A program made the position numbers and the translations under genes. A stretch of DNA of 21,604 nucleotides from Anaerolineales bacterium UBA3001 (GTDB lineage: Bacteria > Chloroflexota > Anaerolineae > Anaerolineales > UBA11657), in assembly GCA_002346435.1 (NCBI GenBank), contig DDZT01000008.1:1-21604 (forward strand), written 5' to 3'. Under the pieces are notes generated by a model. It was not told the DNA's origin. It did no database searches and worked only from the letters and a program-made list of their open reading frames with translations. This document shows, piece after piece, positions 8,506 to 15,968 of this stretch (position 1 is its first letter; each line of letters starts with the position of its first letter).

Positions 8506-8534
8506 TTTATACTTTAATACCTAGCAATTGTCAA
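8506..8534 (-). promoter_or_regulatory. Promoter of the trp operon leader
   Basis: On the minus strand there is a consensus -35 TTGACA (8534-8529), a 17-base spacer, and the -10 TATAAA (8511-8506). Predicted transcription starts near 8499, about 17 bases before the base of T-box Stem I. The -35 box overlaps the stop codon (TGA, 8533-8531) of the upstream GIY-YIG gene, so the promoter is packed directly against that gene. Confidence 0.85.
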
Positions 8535-8806
8535 TACAAAATCTTTTGATGACTTTCAATTAAAGCTAATTTTCGAGACCGTTTCCAGCGTTTGATAGCA
8601 GCTTCGCGCTGCATAGCTGCTGATCTGGTAGGATGTTCTTCTGCAAAAACCATTTCTACTGGTCTGTGCATACGAGTGTATCTTCCACCGCGTCCAGCGT
8701 TATGTTCTGATAAACGTCGTTCTAAATTAGTGGTCCATCCTGTGTAAAGACTATCATCGCTGCAGCGGAGAATATACACATAGACATTTTTTGGTGTCTT
8801 TTGCAT
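8531..8806 (-). CDS. GIY-YIG nuclease superfamily protein, UPF0213 (YhbQ-like)
   Basis: A small 91-residue protein that is almost entirely one GIY-YIG domain. It has the variant GIY segment YVYILRC (residues 9-15), the YIG-equivalent YTG (21-23), a conserved arginine in TNLERRLSEHN (Arg30/31), and the catalytic-position glutamate in MQREAAIKRWKR (Glu68). Length and layout match the UPF0213 family, whose members are housekeeping proteins of poorly defined function; some have been linked to nucleic-acid metabolism. It is not a homing endonuclease, since no DNA-recognition domain follows. It lies 7 bases downstream of the M50 gene on the same strand and is probably cotranscribed. Its stop overlaps the trp promoter. 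Confidence 0.9.
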   Translation of the reverse strand: MQKTPKNVYVYILRCSDDSLYTGWTTNLERRLSEHNAGRGGRYTRMHRPVEMVFAEEHPTRSAAMQREAAIKRWKRSRKLALIESHQKILY

Positions 8807-8813
8807 AACTTTA

Positions 8814-9416
8814 TTACATGAGCAACCGCATGATATAAGAGGTAATTGGTGCCATATATAAATTAATTAAGCTAAACGTACCCACGTACTCCCATGCAAA
8901 CAGCAGTAGAAGAACATAAGGTTGGCCTGCAAAGTGCGAATAACTTGAAGCTAGATTGTAAGGTAATAATCTTACAGCTATTTTGTAGCCATCCAGAGGT
9001 GCTAGAGGTATTAGATTAAACAACATTAGCCTTATGTTAATCCAGATAAATAAACCAAAAAGATCTTGTCCTGGGTCTAGGCGCAGAATTAGCGAAGCAA
9101 TATAAGCTAATAGCAAATTTGATGCTGGTCCGGCTGCGGATACTATGGCTAATCCAGTACGCGGATCCCCTCTAAATTTTCGAGGGTCACAATATACAGG
9201 TTTTCCCCATCCAAGGCCGGCAACTATTAATAAGATTGTGCCAGTTTGATCTAGATGCTTAAGTGGATTAAGTGTAAGTCTATCCTGAGATCGTGGAGTA
9301 GGGTCGCCCAACAAATCAGCTGCTAGTGCATGAGCAAATTCGTGTACACTAATAGCCGCAACAATAGATATAAAAAGATATATCTTCGTGTCGATGGGAA
9401 TATCAAGAAATATCAT
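8814..9416 (-). CDS. M50-family (site-2-protease-like) membrane zinc metalloprotease
   Basis: A 200-residue, highly hydrophobic protein with the intramembrane metalloprotease signature HEFAH (residues 25-29) and the second metal-ligand motif LAPLDGYKI (Asp142). This is the compact S2P-like M50B layout without a PDZ domain. [20 protein letters not shown] and [14 protein letters not shown] are typical of the group. The likely role is intramembrane proteolysis, with substrate unknown. I chose ATG 9416. The frame extends to ATG 9452, but a perfect extended -10 (9447-9439) lies between them, and family members usually begin just before the first helix. It is divergent from the DUF951 gene and upstream of the GIY-YIG gene. 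The choice of start is uncertain. Confidence 0.88.
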   Translation of the reverse strand: MIFLDIPIDTKIYLFISIVAAISVHEFAHALAADLLGDPTPRSQDRLTLNPLKHLDQTGTILLIVAGLGWGKPVYCDPRKFRGDPRTGLAIVSAAGPASNLLLAYIASLILRLDPGQDLFGLFIWINIRLMLFNLIPLAPLDGYKIAVRLLPYNLASSYSHFAGQPYVLLLLFAWEYVGTFSLINLYMAPITSYIMRLLM

Positions 9417-9438
9417 CAGTTTTGTACTCTGTGTCGGA

Positions 9439-9447
9439 ATTATATCA
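9439..9447 (-). promoter_or_regulatory. Extended -10 promoter element for the M50 gene
   Basis: TGATATAAT on the minus strand is a perfect TGnTATAAT extended -10. There is no recognisable -35, as is common for this promoter type. Predicted transcription starts near 9432, about 16 bases before ATG 9416 and downstream of the alternative ATG 9452. Confidence 0.6.
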
Positions 9448-9456
9448 GGCATTGCT

Positions 9457-9465
9457 TGTTATAAT
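9457..9465 (+). promoter_or_regulatory. Extended -10 promoter element for DUF951 and downstream genes
   Basis: TGTTATAAT is a second perfect TGnTATAAT, divergent from the M50 element and only 9 bases from it. Predicted transcription starts near 9472, leaving about 10 bases before ATG 9482 and little room for a ribosome binding site. Confidence 0.6.
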
Positions 9466-9481
9466 CGACTTGTACCTGATC

Positions 9482-9667
9482 ATGAAACCGGACATAGAAT
9501 TAAAACTTGACCAAAATGTGCATCTACGCAAACCGCACCCTTGTGGTGGTTACAGGTGGCAGATTGTGCGATTAGGCGCAGACATTGGATTGCGATGTCT
9601 CACTTGTCAGCGCAGGGTGTTGTTATCGCGCCGTGCATTGGCTAAACAAATCAAACGTATAGAATGA
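9482..9667 (+). CDS. DUF951 family small protein
   Basis: A 61-residue protein matching DUF951 over its whole length: a short beta-rich start, then [37 protein letters not shown] and a basic tail. Cys in HPCGG plus the CLTC pair could bind a metal, but this is not established. Function is unknown; homologues are common in Firmicutes and Chloroflexota and often sit near translation or replication genes. The frame is open upstream to ATG 9422, but I chose ATG 9482 because family members begin a few residues before the KPHPCG block and the extended -10 lies between the two starts. A glycosyltransferase follows 19 bases later on the same strand. Confidence 0.88.
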   Translation: MKPDIELKLDQNVHLRKPHPCGGYRWQIVRLGADIGLRCLTCQRRVLLSRRALAKQIKRIE

Positions 9668-9686
9668 TGAATTTGAGACGTATATT

Positions 9687-10802
9687 ATGAAGGTTACCAT
9701 TCTCATGTCGGATACAGGTGGTGGCCATCGTTCGGTAGCTACTGCGGTCGAATCGGCACTTGTAACTGAGAAACCTGAAATAAGCGTGGAATTGGTTGAT
9801 GGCTTATTGGACTACTCACCTTATCCTCTTAATCGTCTACCGGATTGGTATCCTACTATAATTACACGCTTTGTTGTCTTATGGCGGTATGGTTATTTGC
9901 TTACTGATGGCCCAGTGCGAGCACAGATGTTAAATCTTCTATCCCGACCGTTTTTACGTTTGTCAGTTCATAGATTTGTGGAACAGCACCAATGTGACTT
10001 GTTGGTTAGTACACATCCGATGTTAGTAAGCTCAATATTGGATGGTCTTGATGTGAATCGCCCACCATTTGTCACTGTAGTTACAGATTTAGTAACAGCG
10101 CATGCTTGGTGGTTTGATAAACGAGCAGATTTGACTCTTGTTCCAACTGAAGCAGCAAGGGTTAAAGCTTTAGAATGTGGGATTGCACCTGAATTAGTGC
10201 AAGTAGTAGGACTTCCAGTATCTGAGTCTTTCAGTAGGACATTGAACAAGAAATTGGCGCGTGAGAAGTTAGGTTGGGACACCAGCACTTTTACAGTACT
10301 TTTAATGACTGGTGCAGATGGCATGGAACCTTTATGGGATATCGCTAACGCGCTGCGAATGAGCAATATGTCTTTACAATTGGTAATAGTATGCGGCAGA
10401 AATGCACATATATTGGCAGAACTCAAAACTTTGGATTGGCCTGTTAATACTCATTTATATGGATTTGTGGACAATATGTCCGTACTTATTAGAGGTGCAG
10501 ATGCTGTCATTACAAAGGCTGGTCCGTCTACTGTAATGGAGGTTCTAAACTGTGGCAGACCACTATTGTTATGTGGAGCTATTCCTGGTCAGGAAGATGG
10601 TAATGTAAATTATGTTGTGGAAAATAATTTAGGATGGTGGACCCCATATCCGGAAGACATGCTTGCTAGATTGAGACTATTGCATGGGAAGAATACAGCA
10701 GGTTTCGATAGTGTGTCCGAAGTGATAGACAAGTCGCTTATTACAAGATCTGCAAGTACTGTAGCATCCAAAATAATTGGTCTGCTGTCAAAACCAGTAT
10801 AA
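9687..10802 (+). CDS. MGDG synthase-like glycosyltransferase (GT28 family)
   Basis: A 371-residue GT-B enzyme. The N-terminal domain starts with the MGDG-synthase signature MSDTGGGHRSVA (residues 7-18), which is followed by a region rich in aromatic residues and likely membrane-associating (near residues 48-70). The C-terminal half resembles the MurG-type nucleotide-sugar domain, with GFVDNM, TKAGPSTVMEVLNCGRP and GQEDGNVNYVV contacting the donor. Relatives transfer a sugar from UDP-glucose or UDP-galactose to diacylglycerol, giving glycolipids of the membrane. The exact sugar and acceptor cannot be read here. It follows DUF951 by 19 bases, and its stop overlaps the next gene's ATG (TAATG). 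Confidence 0.88.
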   Translation: MKVTILMSDTGGGHRSVATAVESALVTEKPEISVELVDGLLDYSPYPLNRLPDWYPTIITRFVVLWRYGYLLTDGPVRAQMLNLLSRPFLRLSVHRFVEQHQCDLLVSTHPMLVSSILDGLDVNRPPFVTVVTDLVTAHAWWFDKRADLTLVPTEAARVKALECGIAPELVQVVGLPVSESFSRTLNKKLAREKLGWDTSTFTVLLMTGADGMEPLWDIANALRMSNMSLQLVIVCGRNAHILAELKTLDWPVNTHLYGFVDNMSVLIRGADAVITKAGPSTVMEVLNCGRPLLLCGAIPGQEDGNVNYVVENNLGWWTPYPEDMLARLRLLHGKNTAGFDSVSEVIDKSLITRSASTVASKIIGLLSKPV

Positions 10803-11779
10803 TGGTCATAGGGTTAAATTTTATTATGCAAGATGGATTGCGGTCGGTAAATGTGCAACATGATTTACCCGAAATAGCTAAATTAATCGAGTTGTGCTTT
10901 GGAGACGTATTAGATGCAAGTGGCCGTGCTGCTATACGTGAAATGCGCACTATGAGTAGAGCTGGTCCTTTTCTTTGGTTGATGTCTTTGTTTCCAATAG
11001 GTAATCCTTCATGGCAATATGGATTTGTCTACGTAAGTTCAGGTCTTGTAGTTGGTAATATTGGTGCACAACCAATTAATAGTGCAATGGATACTTGGCT
11101 GATTGCCAATGTGGCTGTGCATCCGGATTATCGCAGGCAAGGTATTGCTAAACAATTAGTTCAAGCAGCGCTGGAGTCTGTCGCTAGCAGGGGTGCTACA
11201 CGTGTTATATTGCAGGTAGATATTGAAAATAATGATGCTGCTAACCTTTATACAAAAATTGGATTTGAGACTCTGACTGTTCGTACAATTTGGCATCGCA
11301 AAGGTAAACACTTAACAGATTGCAGTCCTTTCCAGGCTCCAATTAGAATACGACAAGCTTTGCGTAATGATTGGCCGTTGGAATATTCGCTTCTAAACAA
11401 ATATAGTCCTGAAGGACTTACATGGACTGCACCATTACAGATAGAACATTTGCGACCCTCAATATTTAGAGATATTGGCCATTTGATGACTGGCAATCAA
11501 GAAGAACGGTGGCTTATCTTACGTTTTGGAGAATTAATAGGATGGATCTATATACTGTCTGGACCAGGTGTTGCGGACCAGATTAGGTGGGTTATATCTC
11601 CGCAATGGCGTTCTGATTTAGAACATGAATTGCTAAAATATGCACTTAATAGGTTGGGTAATTCAAGTAGTCATGTTTGGATTGAACATCCTGATGGTGA
11701 GGCTAACAAATTTTTTCATCAACACTTCTTTGAATCTACACGAACTTTAAGATGGATGCAAATCGATTTGCCAGTATGA
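10802..11779 (+). CDS. Tandem-domain GNAT acetyltransferase
   Basis: A 325-residue protein with two GNAT-like halves. The N-terminal half has a complete acetyl-CoA binding motif A, NVAVHPDYRRQGIAKQLV (pyrophosphate loop RRQGIA, residues 111-116), and motif B, NDAANLYTKIGFE. The C-terminal half, from about residue 178 (IRIRQALRND), has the same fold length but no clear Q/R-x-x-G-x-G/A loop, so it is probably a degenerate domain for dimer or substrate contacts. The substrate is unknown. The ATG is fused to the glycosyltransferase stop (TAATG), so the two are translationally coupled and may act in one pathway; that is an inference. A gap of 121 bases follows before the DnaJ gene. Confidence 0.85.
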   Translation: MVIGLNFIMQDGLRSVNVQHDLPEIAKLIELCFGDVLDASGRAAIREMRTMSRAGPFLWLMSLFPIGNPSWQYGFVYVSSGLVVGNIGAQPINSAMDTWLIANVAVHPDYRRQGIAKQLVQAALESVASRGATRVILQVDIENNDAANLYTKIGFETLTVRTIWHRKGKHLTDCSPFQAPIRIRQALRNDWPLEYSLLNKYSPEGLTWTAPLQIEHLRPSIFRDIGHLMTGNQEERWLILRFGELIGWIYILSGPGVADQIRWVISPQWRSDLEHELLKYALNRLGNSSSHVWIEHPDGEANKFFHQHFFESTRTLRWMQIDLPV

Positions 11780-11846
11780 AAGCTCAAAATTTACTGATTA
11801 TATGAGTAATTAAATTGATATTCATATGTAATTCAAATGAAATTGG

Positions 11847-11852
11847 TTGACA
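11847..11852 (+). promoter_or_regulatory. Possible -35 element upstream of the DnaJ-like gene
   Basis: A perfect TTGACA lies about 50 bases before the GTG start in the 121-base gap. The expected -10 position holds only TGATTA/GATTAC-like sequence, so the promoter is tentative. The rest of the gap is AT-rich and shows no other structure. Confidence 0.35.
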
Positions 11853-11900
11853 ATGTAGTGGATACTTGGTGATTACAGATATATATGGTGAATAACTAAA

Positions 11901-12830
11901 GTGGAATATCAAGATTACTATAAGACCTTGGGTGTTTCTCGGTCTGCAAGCAATAAGGATATTAAGAAAGCTTATCGGCGGTTGGCACGCAAATATCATC
12001 CAGACCTTCGACCTGATGATAAATCTGCTGAACAGAAGCTAAAGATTATTAATGAAGCTTATGATGTACTAGGTAATCCTGAAAAGCGCTCAAAATATGA
12101 TCGTCTTGGTGCTAGTTGGTATCATCATCAATCTCGAGGCGGGCGGCCTGGGGGATTTGATTGGTCAAATTGGGCGTCTCAGGGACAACCAAGACAAGGT
12201 TCATTCAATTATGGAGATTTGTTTGGTCAAGGTGTGCCTCAAGGTGGCTTCTCTGATTTTTTTAATACCATTTTTGGAGCAACCGGTTCACAGGCTAATG
12301 TTTCAGGGATGGGTATGAATACCCCTAAAGATATAGTTCGTGAAGTAACAATAACGTTGGCAGAAGCATCTACAGGTGCTGTTCGCAGGTTGTCGAAAGG
12401 TAACCGATCAATTGATGTTAAGATACCTCCAGGTGCCAAAACTGGAACTCGTGTGCGTATATCAGGTCAAGGTCCTCATAGGCAAGATGGTTATAAAGGC
12501 GACTTATACCTAAGAGTGCGCGTACGGCCTGACAAACGGTTTGAGAGAAAGAATGATGATTTGTATTTGAGGCTTCCTGTTGATTTGTTTGTTGCAGTAA
12601 TGGGCGGAGAAGTTGTTGTGCCGACTTTAGATGGAAATTTGTCCCTGTCAGTTCCCGCAGGCAGTCAAGGTGGTCAAACCATTCGTTTGAAAGGGAAAGG
12701 TATGCCTAATCTAAGAAATCCTCGTAAATTCGGTGATTTGTATGTACGTTTACAGCTTCAAATACCAACTCAATTATCCGATAAGGAAAGGTCTCTTTGG
12801 GAGGAGCTTAACCGGCTTCGAAGAAGCTAG
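11901..12830 (+). CDS. Type II (class B) DnaJ co-chaperone, CbpA-like
   Basis: A J-domain protein of 309 residues that stimulates the ATPase of DnaK and delivers substrates. The J domain occupies residues 3-68 with the essential HPD at 33-35. A Gly/Phe/Ser-rich linker (about 75-130) follows, then two C-terminal beta-domains starting at about residue 145 (REVTITLAEASTGAVRRLSKG). The four CxxCxGxG zinc motifs of true DnaJ are absent, making this a CbpA/DnaJ2 type. The start is GTG at 11901; no ATG is in frame nearby and there is no clear ribosome binding site. No dnaK or grpE is adjacent, so it may be a second, stand-alone J protein. Confidence 0.93.
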   Translation: MEYQDYYKTLGVSRSASNKDIKKAYRRLARKYHPDLRPDDKSAEQKLKIINEAYDVLGNPEKRSKYDRLGASWYHHQSRGGRPGGFDWSNWASQGQPRQGSFNYGDLFGQGVPQGGFSDFFNTIFGATGSQANVSGMGMNTPKDIVREVTITLAEASTGAVRRLSKGNRSIDVKIPPGAKTGTRVRISGQGPHRQDGYKGDLYLRVRVRPDKRFERKNDDLYLRLPVDLFVAVMGGEVVVPTLDGNLSLSVPAGSQGGQTIRLKGKGMPNLRNPRKFGDLYVRLQLQIPTQLSDKERSLWEELNRLRRS

Positions 12831-12901
12831 ACTAATGTCATTGTCAAGATACATTAATTTATTGGTATATGACCATCAGGATGCTAGTGTAATACACTAT
12901 G

Positions 12902-12930
12902 TTGTTAGTGCTATGATACAATATCATAAT
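12902..12930 (+). promoter_or_regulatory. Likely promoter of tRNA-Gln
   Basis: TTGTTA (12902-12907), a 17-base spacer and CATAAT (12925-12930) give a fair sigma-70-type promoter. Predicted initiation near 12937 is about 10 bases before the mature 5' end of the tRNA. Confidence 0.5.
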
Positions 12931-12946
12931 GTTAGCTGTTAGCCTT

Positions 12947-13017
12947 TGGGCCGTGGTGCAATGGTAGCACAGCGGTCTTTGGAACCGTAGATCCTGGTTC
13001 GAATCCAGGCGGCCCAG
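12947..13017 (+). tRNA. tRNA-Gln (anticodon UUG)
   Basis: A complete 71-base cloverleaf. The acceptor stem TGGGCCG/CGGCCCA has a U1-A72 pair, typical of bacterial tRNA-Gln. The D-stem is GTGC/GCAC. The anticodon stem GCGGT/ACCGT closes the loop CTTTGGA with anticodon TTG at 12979-12981. A 4-base variable loop and T-stem CCTGG/CCAGG with TTCGAAT follow. The discriminator is G at 13017. The 3' CCA is not encoded (CCT follows), so it must be added by a nucleotidyltransferase. The gene stands alone between the DnaJ-like gene and glmU, with no strong terminator after it. Confidence 0.95.
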
Positions 13018-13146
13018 CCTAAACTTTATTCCAAACCCACTAATTGTGAACGACGATCCCCCAAGTAGTTATAGAGATTATCCAGAATTTATTGTTTCTA
13101 GTAGGCTGTTATGCTGCGGAATTTCATGTTCGATGTGCTATCAAAT

Positions 13147-14526
13147 ATGTCTATAAAAACTGCATCTGTGATATTAGCTGCGGGTCAAGGTACTCGAATG
13201 TGTTCTAATGTTCCTAAAGTTTTGCATACTTTGGCAGGTCGACCACTGATGGAATATGCCTTGGATTTAGGCGTGGGTATTTGTAATATGACGCCAATTG
13301 TAGTCGTAGGATTTGAGTCTGAGAAAGTACAAGAATGTATTGGTGATCGCGCGAAAGTGGTTCTTCAAGAGGCTCAGTTAGGTACGGGTCATGCTTTGCA
13401 TCAGACAGGAGACTTGCTTCGTGAAAGGGCGGACATGATTTTAGTATGGGCTGCTGATATGCCTTTACTTACTAAAGATATACTGGAATCTGTAATAAAT
13501 GTCCAGTCTCAGAATGAGGGTCCTGTTTCTATTGTTACTGCTATATCGAATGATGATCGTGGATTTGGCAGGGTAGTTAGATCGGAGTTCGGTGAAGTAC
13601 AAGCGATAGTAGAAAAATCAGATGCAACGGCCGAGCAGCTTTCTATAAATGAGCTTAATGTTGGCGTTTATTGCTTTCAGTCATCGTGGTTATGGGATGA
13701 ATTGTCTGCTCTAAAACCTTCTTCCAATGGGGAATACTATTTGACTGATTTGATTAAATCCGCATCTTTACAGAATCAGAATATTGGAGTTGTTACAACC
13801 ACTGCTGTAGATGAAATAATAGGTATTAATACACGGATACATTTAGCAGAAGCCGAGACCGCTGTAAGAACCCGCATAAATAATAGCTGGATGGAGCGCG
13901 GTGTAACATTAATTGATCCTGCCAATACTTATATAGAGTCAAGTGTGACAATTGGATTGGATACTGTTGTGTTGCCCAACACACATTTGCAAGGAAATAC
14001 TGTGATCGGGTCGGAATGTACAATAGGTCCTAATAGTACAATTCAAAACTCCGTAATTGGTGATCGCTGCAAAATCGAATCATCGGTACTTGACCGAGCT
14101 AAACTAGAAAATGATGTTGATGTAGGACCATTTGGACATTTAAGGGCTGGTACACATCTTGACAGCGGTGTACATATAGGCAATTTTGGAGAGGTAAAGA
14201 ACTCATATCTTGGTCCAGGGGTAAAAATGGGACACTTTTCATATGTTGGTGATGCTACCATAGGTGCACGCACTAATATAGGAGCGGGAGCTATTACGTG
14301 TAATTATGGTATGGACAAAAATAAACATCGAACTGAAATTGGAGAGGATGTGTTCATAGGAAGTGACACTATGTTAGTAGCACCATTACGCATAGGTTCT
14401 AAGGCCAGAACTGGTGCTGGGTCAGTTGTTACCAAGGATTTACCAGACGGCAGTTTAGCAGCAGGTGTACCAGCACGTATTATTTCAAGAGAGGTTGATG
14501 ATAATATTGCATCAAGGGATGAATAA
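13147..14526 (+). CDS. glmU: Bifunctional GlcNAc-1-phosphate uridyltransferase / glucosamine-1-phosphate acetyltransferase
   Basis: Makes UDP-GlcNAc, the precursor of peptidoglycan and other cell-surface sugars, by acetylating GlcN-1-P and then uridylating it. The N-terminal pyrophosphorylase half has LAAGQGTRM (residues 10-18), the PKVLHTLAGRP block and GTGHAL. The C-terminal left-handed beta-helix has GPFGHLRAGTHL, GNFGEVKNS, and the catalytic region AGAITCNYGMDKNKHRT, ending in GVPARI. Length is 459 residues from ATG 13147, typical of GlmU. Two in-frame upstream ATGs (13111, 13126) would add 12 or 7 residues. I chose 13147 because family members start about six residues before the ILAAG motif, but no start has a strong ribosome binding site. 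The 3' end overlaps the next gene by 8 bases. Confidence 0.95.
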   Translation: MSIKTASVILAAGQGTRMCSNVPKVLHTLAGRPLMEYALDLGVGICNMTPIVVVGFESEKVQECIGDRAKVVLQEAQLGTGHALHQTGDLLRERADMILVWAADMPLLTKDILESVINVQSQNEGPVSIVTAISNDDRGFGRVVRSEFGEVQAIVEKSDATAEQLSINELNVGVYCFQSSWLWDELSALKPSSNGEYYLTDLIKSASLQNQNIGVVTTTAVDEIIGINTRIHLAEAETAVRTRINNSWMERGVTLIDPANTYIESSVTIGLDTVVLPNTHLQGNTVIGSECTIGPNSTIQNSVIGDRCKIESSVLDRAKLENDVDVGPFGHLRAGTHLDSGVHIGNFGEVKNSYLGPGVKMGHFSYVGDATIGARTNIGAGAITCNYGMDKNKHRTEIGEDVFIGSDTMLVAPLRIGSKARTGAGSVVTKDLPDGSLAAGVPARIISREVDDNIASRDE

Positions 14527-15760
14527 TTTCATTTTCGTACTAGTAATATTTTTGGTGAGCGTTTTTCTGTCAGTCATAAGAACTGTATTTCTTAGTGTTT
14601 CAGCCAATGATTTTGAAGATGCTCTTGAGAGTGGTGACACTGGAGCTAGAATTGCTCGAATGGTACTAGATGATTCCACTCGTCTGCATATTACTTTGCG
14701 ATTATTACATGGCCTTGCCAACGCATTGTTTACTGGATATTTGTTGTGGGCGTTAATTCCTACGTTTGTAGCGGTAGGTCATGTACAGATTTTGTTACTG
14801 GCATTAATGTCTTCTCTTGCGTTGTTAGTGCTAGCGGAGATGTTTCCGCAGTCTTTAGTGGTGAACATACCTGCATTATGGGCAATTCGGTTAGCTCCAG
14901 CAATGTTGGGTTTGACTTGGATGTTAAGTCCAATTACTAGTTTACTCCAATTTGTTGCCAATCGTTTAGGCGCACCCTTAAGTGAGCGTGAGCGTTTGTT
15001 AGTAACCCCAGACGAGATAAAGGATTTGGTAGATGCTGGTGAGGAGGGTGGCTCTATTGAGCAGGACGAACGTCAAATGATCCACTCTGTTTTTCAGTTC
15101 AGTGATACTCTCGTTCGAGAGGTTATGATACCGCGCATTGATGTCTTGACTCTTGATGTTGAAACTACATTATCGGAAGCTCATATGGCAGTTGTAGAAA
15201 ATGGATACAGTCGAATACCTGTTTATGATCAAACAGTTGATAACATAATTGGTTTGCTTTATGCTAAGGATTTACTCGCAGCTCAGAATAACGGTGAAGG
15301 CAATCCTATATTAAGAGATATGCTCCGCAAGCCATTTTTTGTTCCAGAAACCAAAAAAATTGATGCTTTATTACCTGAGTTGCAGGGTCAACGTATGCAT
15401 ATGGCAATAGTAGTGGATGAATATGGTGGAATGGCAGGGGTAGTAACTCTCGAAGATTTAGTGGAGGAGCTTATAGGTGAGGTCCAGGATGAATATGATT
15501 TAGAGGAAGATATTCCATTTAAACAAACTGGTGAACATGAATATTTGGTTCAAGGTCGTATCGATATTGATGATCTAAATCGCAAACTACAAACTGACAT
15601 AGATGGTGGAGATTCAGATACGCTTGCAGGCTACATATTTGAGCAACTTGGCAGAGTGCCAGTATTAGGAGAGAGCATAGAAGTTAATGGGTTTATGCTA
15701 GAAGTGCATCAGGTAGTTGAGCGTCAGATTAGATGGGTTCGTGTATTACATCGGACCTGA
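14519..15760 (+). CDS. CNNM/CorC-family membrane protein (DUF21, CBS pair, CorC_HlyC domains)
   Basis: A 413-residue protein. The N-terminal DUF21 membrane domain (about 1-150) has roughly four hydrophobic segments. Two CBS motifs follow (about 190-310), introduced by FQFSDTLVREVMIPRID, with YSRIPVYDQ in the first and MAIVVDEYGGMAGVVTLEDLVEELIGE in the second. The C-terminal FAD-binding-like transporter-associated domain (about 325-405) closes the protein. Relatives are implicated in Mg2+ or other divalent-cation export; older databases call them hemolysins, for which there is no support here. The start ATG 14519 lies inside the end of glmU, an 8-base overlap. The frame runs up to 14465, but that extension lies within glmU and precedes the first membrane helix. 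Confidence 0.9.
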   Translation: MNNFIFVLVIFLVSVFLSVIRTVFLSVSANDFEDALESGDTGARIARMVLDDSTRLHITLRLLHGLANALFTGYLLWALIPTFVAVGHVQILLLALMSSLALLVLAEMFPQSLVVNIPALWAIRLAPAMLGLTWMLSPITSLLQFVANRLGAPLSERERLLVTPDEIKDLVDAGEEGGSIEQDERQMIHSVFQFSDTLVREVMIPRIDVLTLDVETTLSEAHMAVVENGYSRIPVYDQTVDNIIGLLYAKDLLAAQNNGEGNPILRDMLRKPFFVPETKKIDALLPELQGQRMHMAIVVDEYGGMAGVVTLEDLVEELIGEVQDEYDLEEDIPFKQTGEHEYLVQGRIDIDDLNRKLQTDIDGGDSDTLAGYIFEQLGRVPVLGESIEVNGFMLEVHQVVERQIRWVRVLHRT

Positions 15761-15797
15761 TCATCAAACTTATTGTAAAAAGTAAAAATTAATATTT

Positions 15798-15822
15798 ATT
15801 AGATCTGAAAAATTAATCTAAT
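15798..15822 (+). terminator. Weak hairpin after the CNNM gene
   Basis: ATTAGAT (15798-15804) and ATCTAAT (15816-15822) form a 7-bp, AT-rich stem with an 11-base loop followed by TTGTTT. It might end the glmU-CNNM transcript, but the stem is weak. The remaining gap up to recO (208 bases in all) also holds a TTGACA at 15827-15832 without a convincing -10. Confidence 0.25.
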
Positions 15823-15953
15823 TTGTTTGACAGCGTGTCCTATTAGTATTGTTTAGATTTTCTTATTCAACAAATTGCGCCCAGAATTGTTGCCAGTTAT
15901 TGCCTTAGCGTTTAGGACCAGTATCTCTGTATCAACATTGCAATATTTCAGAA

Positions 15954-15962
15954 TGGTATAAT
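15954..15962 (+). promoter_or_regulatory. Extended -10 promoter placing the recO transcript start at its ATG
   Basis: TGGTATAAT is a perfect TGnTATAAT. The ATG of recO begins 7 bases after the hexamer, which is where transcription would normally start. No ribosome binding site can fit between, so recO would be made from a leaderless mRNA. Confidence 0.65.
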
Positions 15963-15968
15963 CGCAAA

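Noticed and set aside
8298..8549. An 83-codon open frame on the plus strand
   Set aside because: It lies across the trp leader, has no recognisable family or ribosome binding site, and its composition is explained by the structured RNA on the other strand.
8531..8806. GIY-YIG homing endonuclease or mobile-element gene
   Set aside because: The protein is only a 91-residue single domain matching UPF0213, with no DNA-recognition domain and no intron or intein nearby.
9417..9452. N-terminal extension of the M50 protease to ATG 9452
   Set aside because: It would overlap the divergent promoter elements and start upstream of the extended -10, and it adds a non-hydrophobic segment unusual for the family.
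9422..9481. Longer start for DUF951 at 9422
   Set aside because: It adds 20 residues not seen in the family and begins upstream of the extended -10.
14465..14518. Longer start for the CNNM protein inside glmU
   Set aside because: It lies wholly within glmU coding sequence; ATG 14519 directly precedes the first membrane helix.
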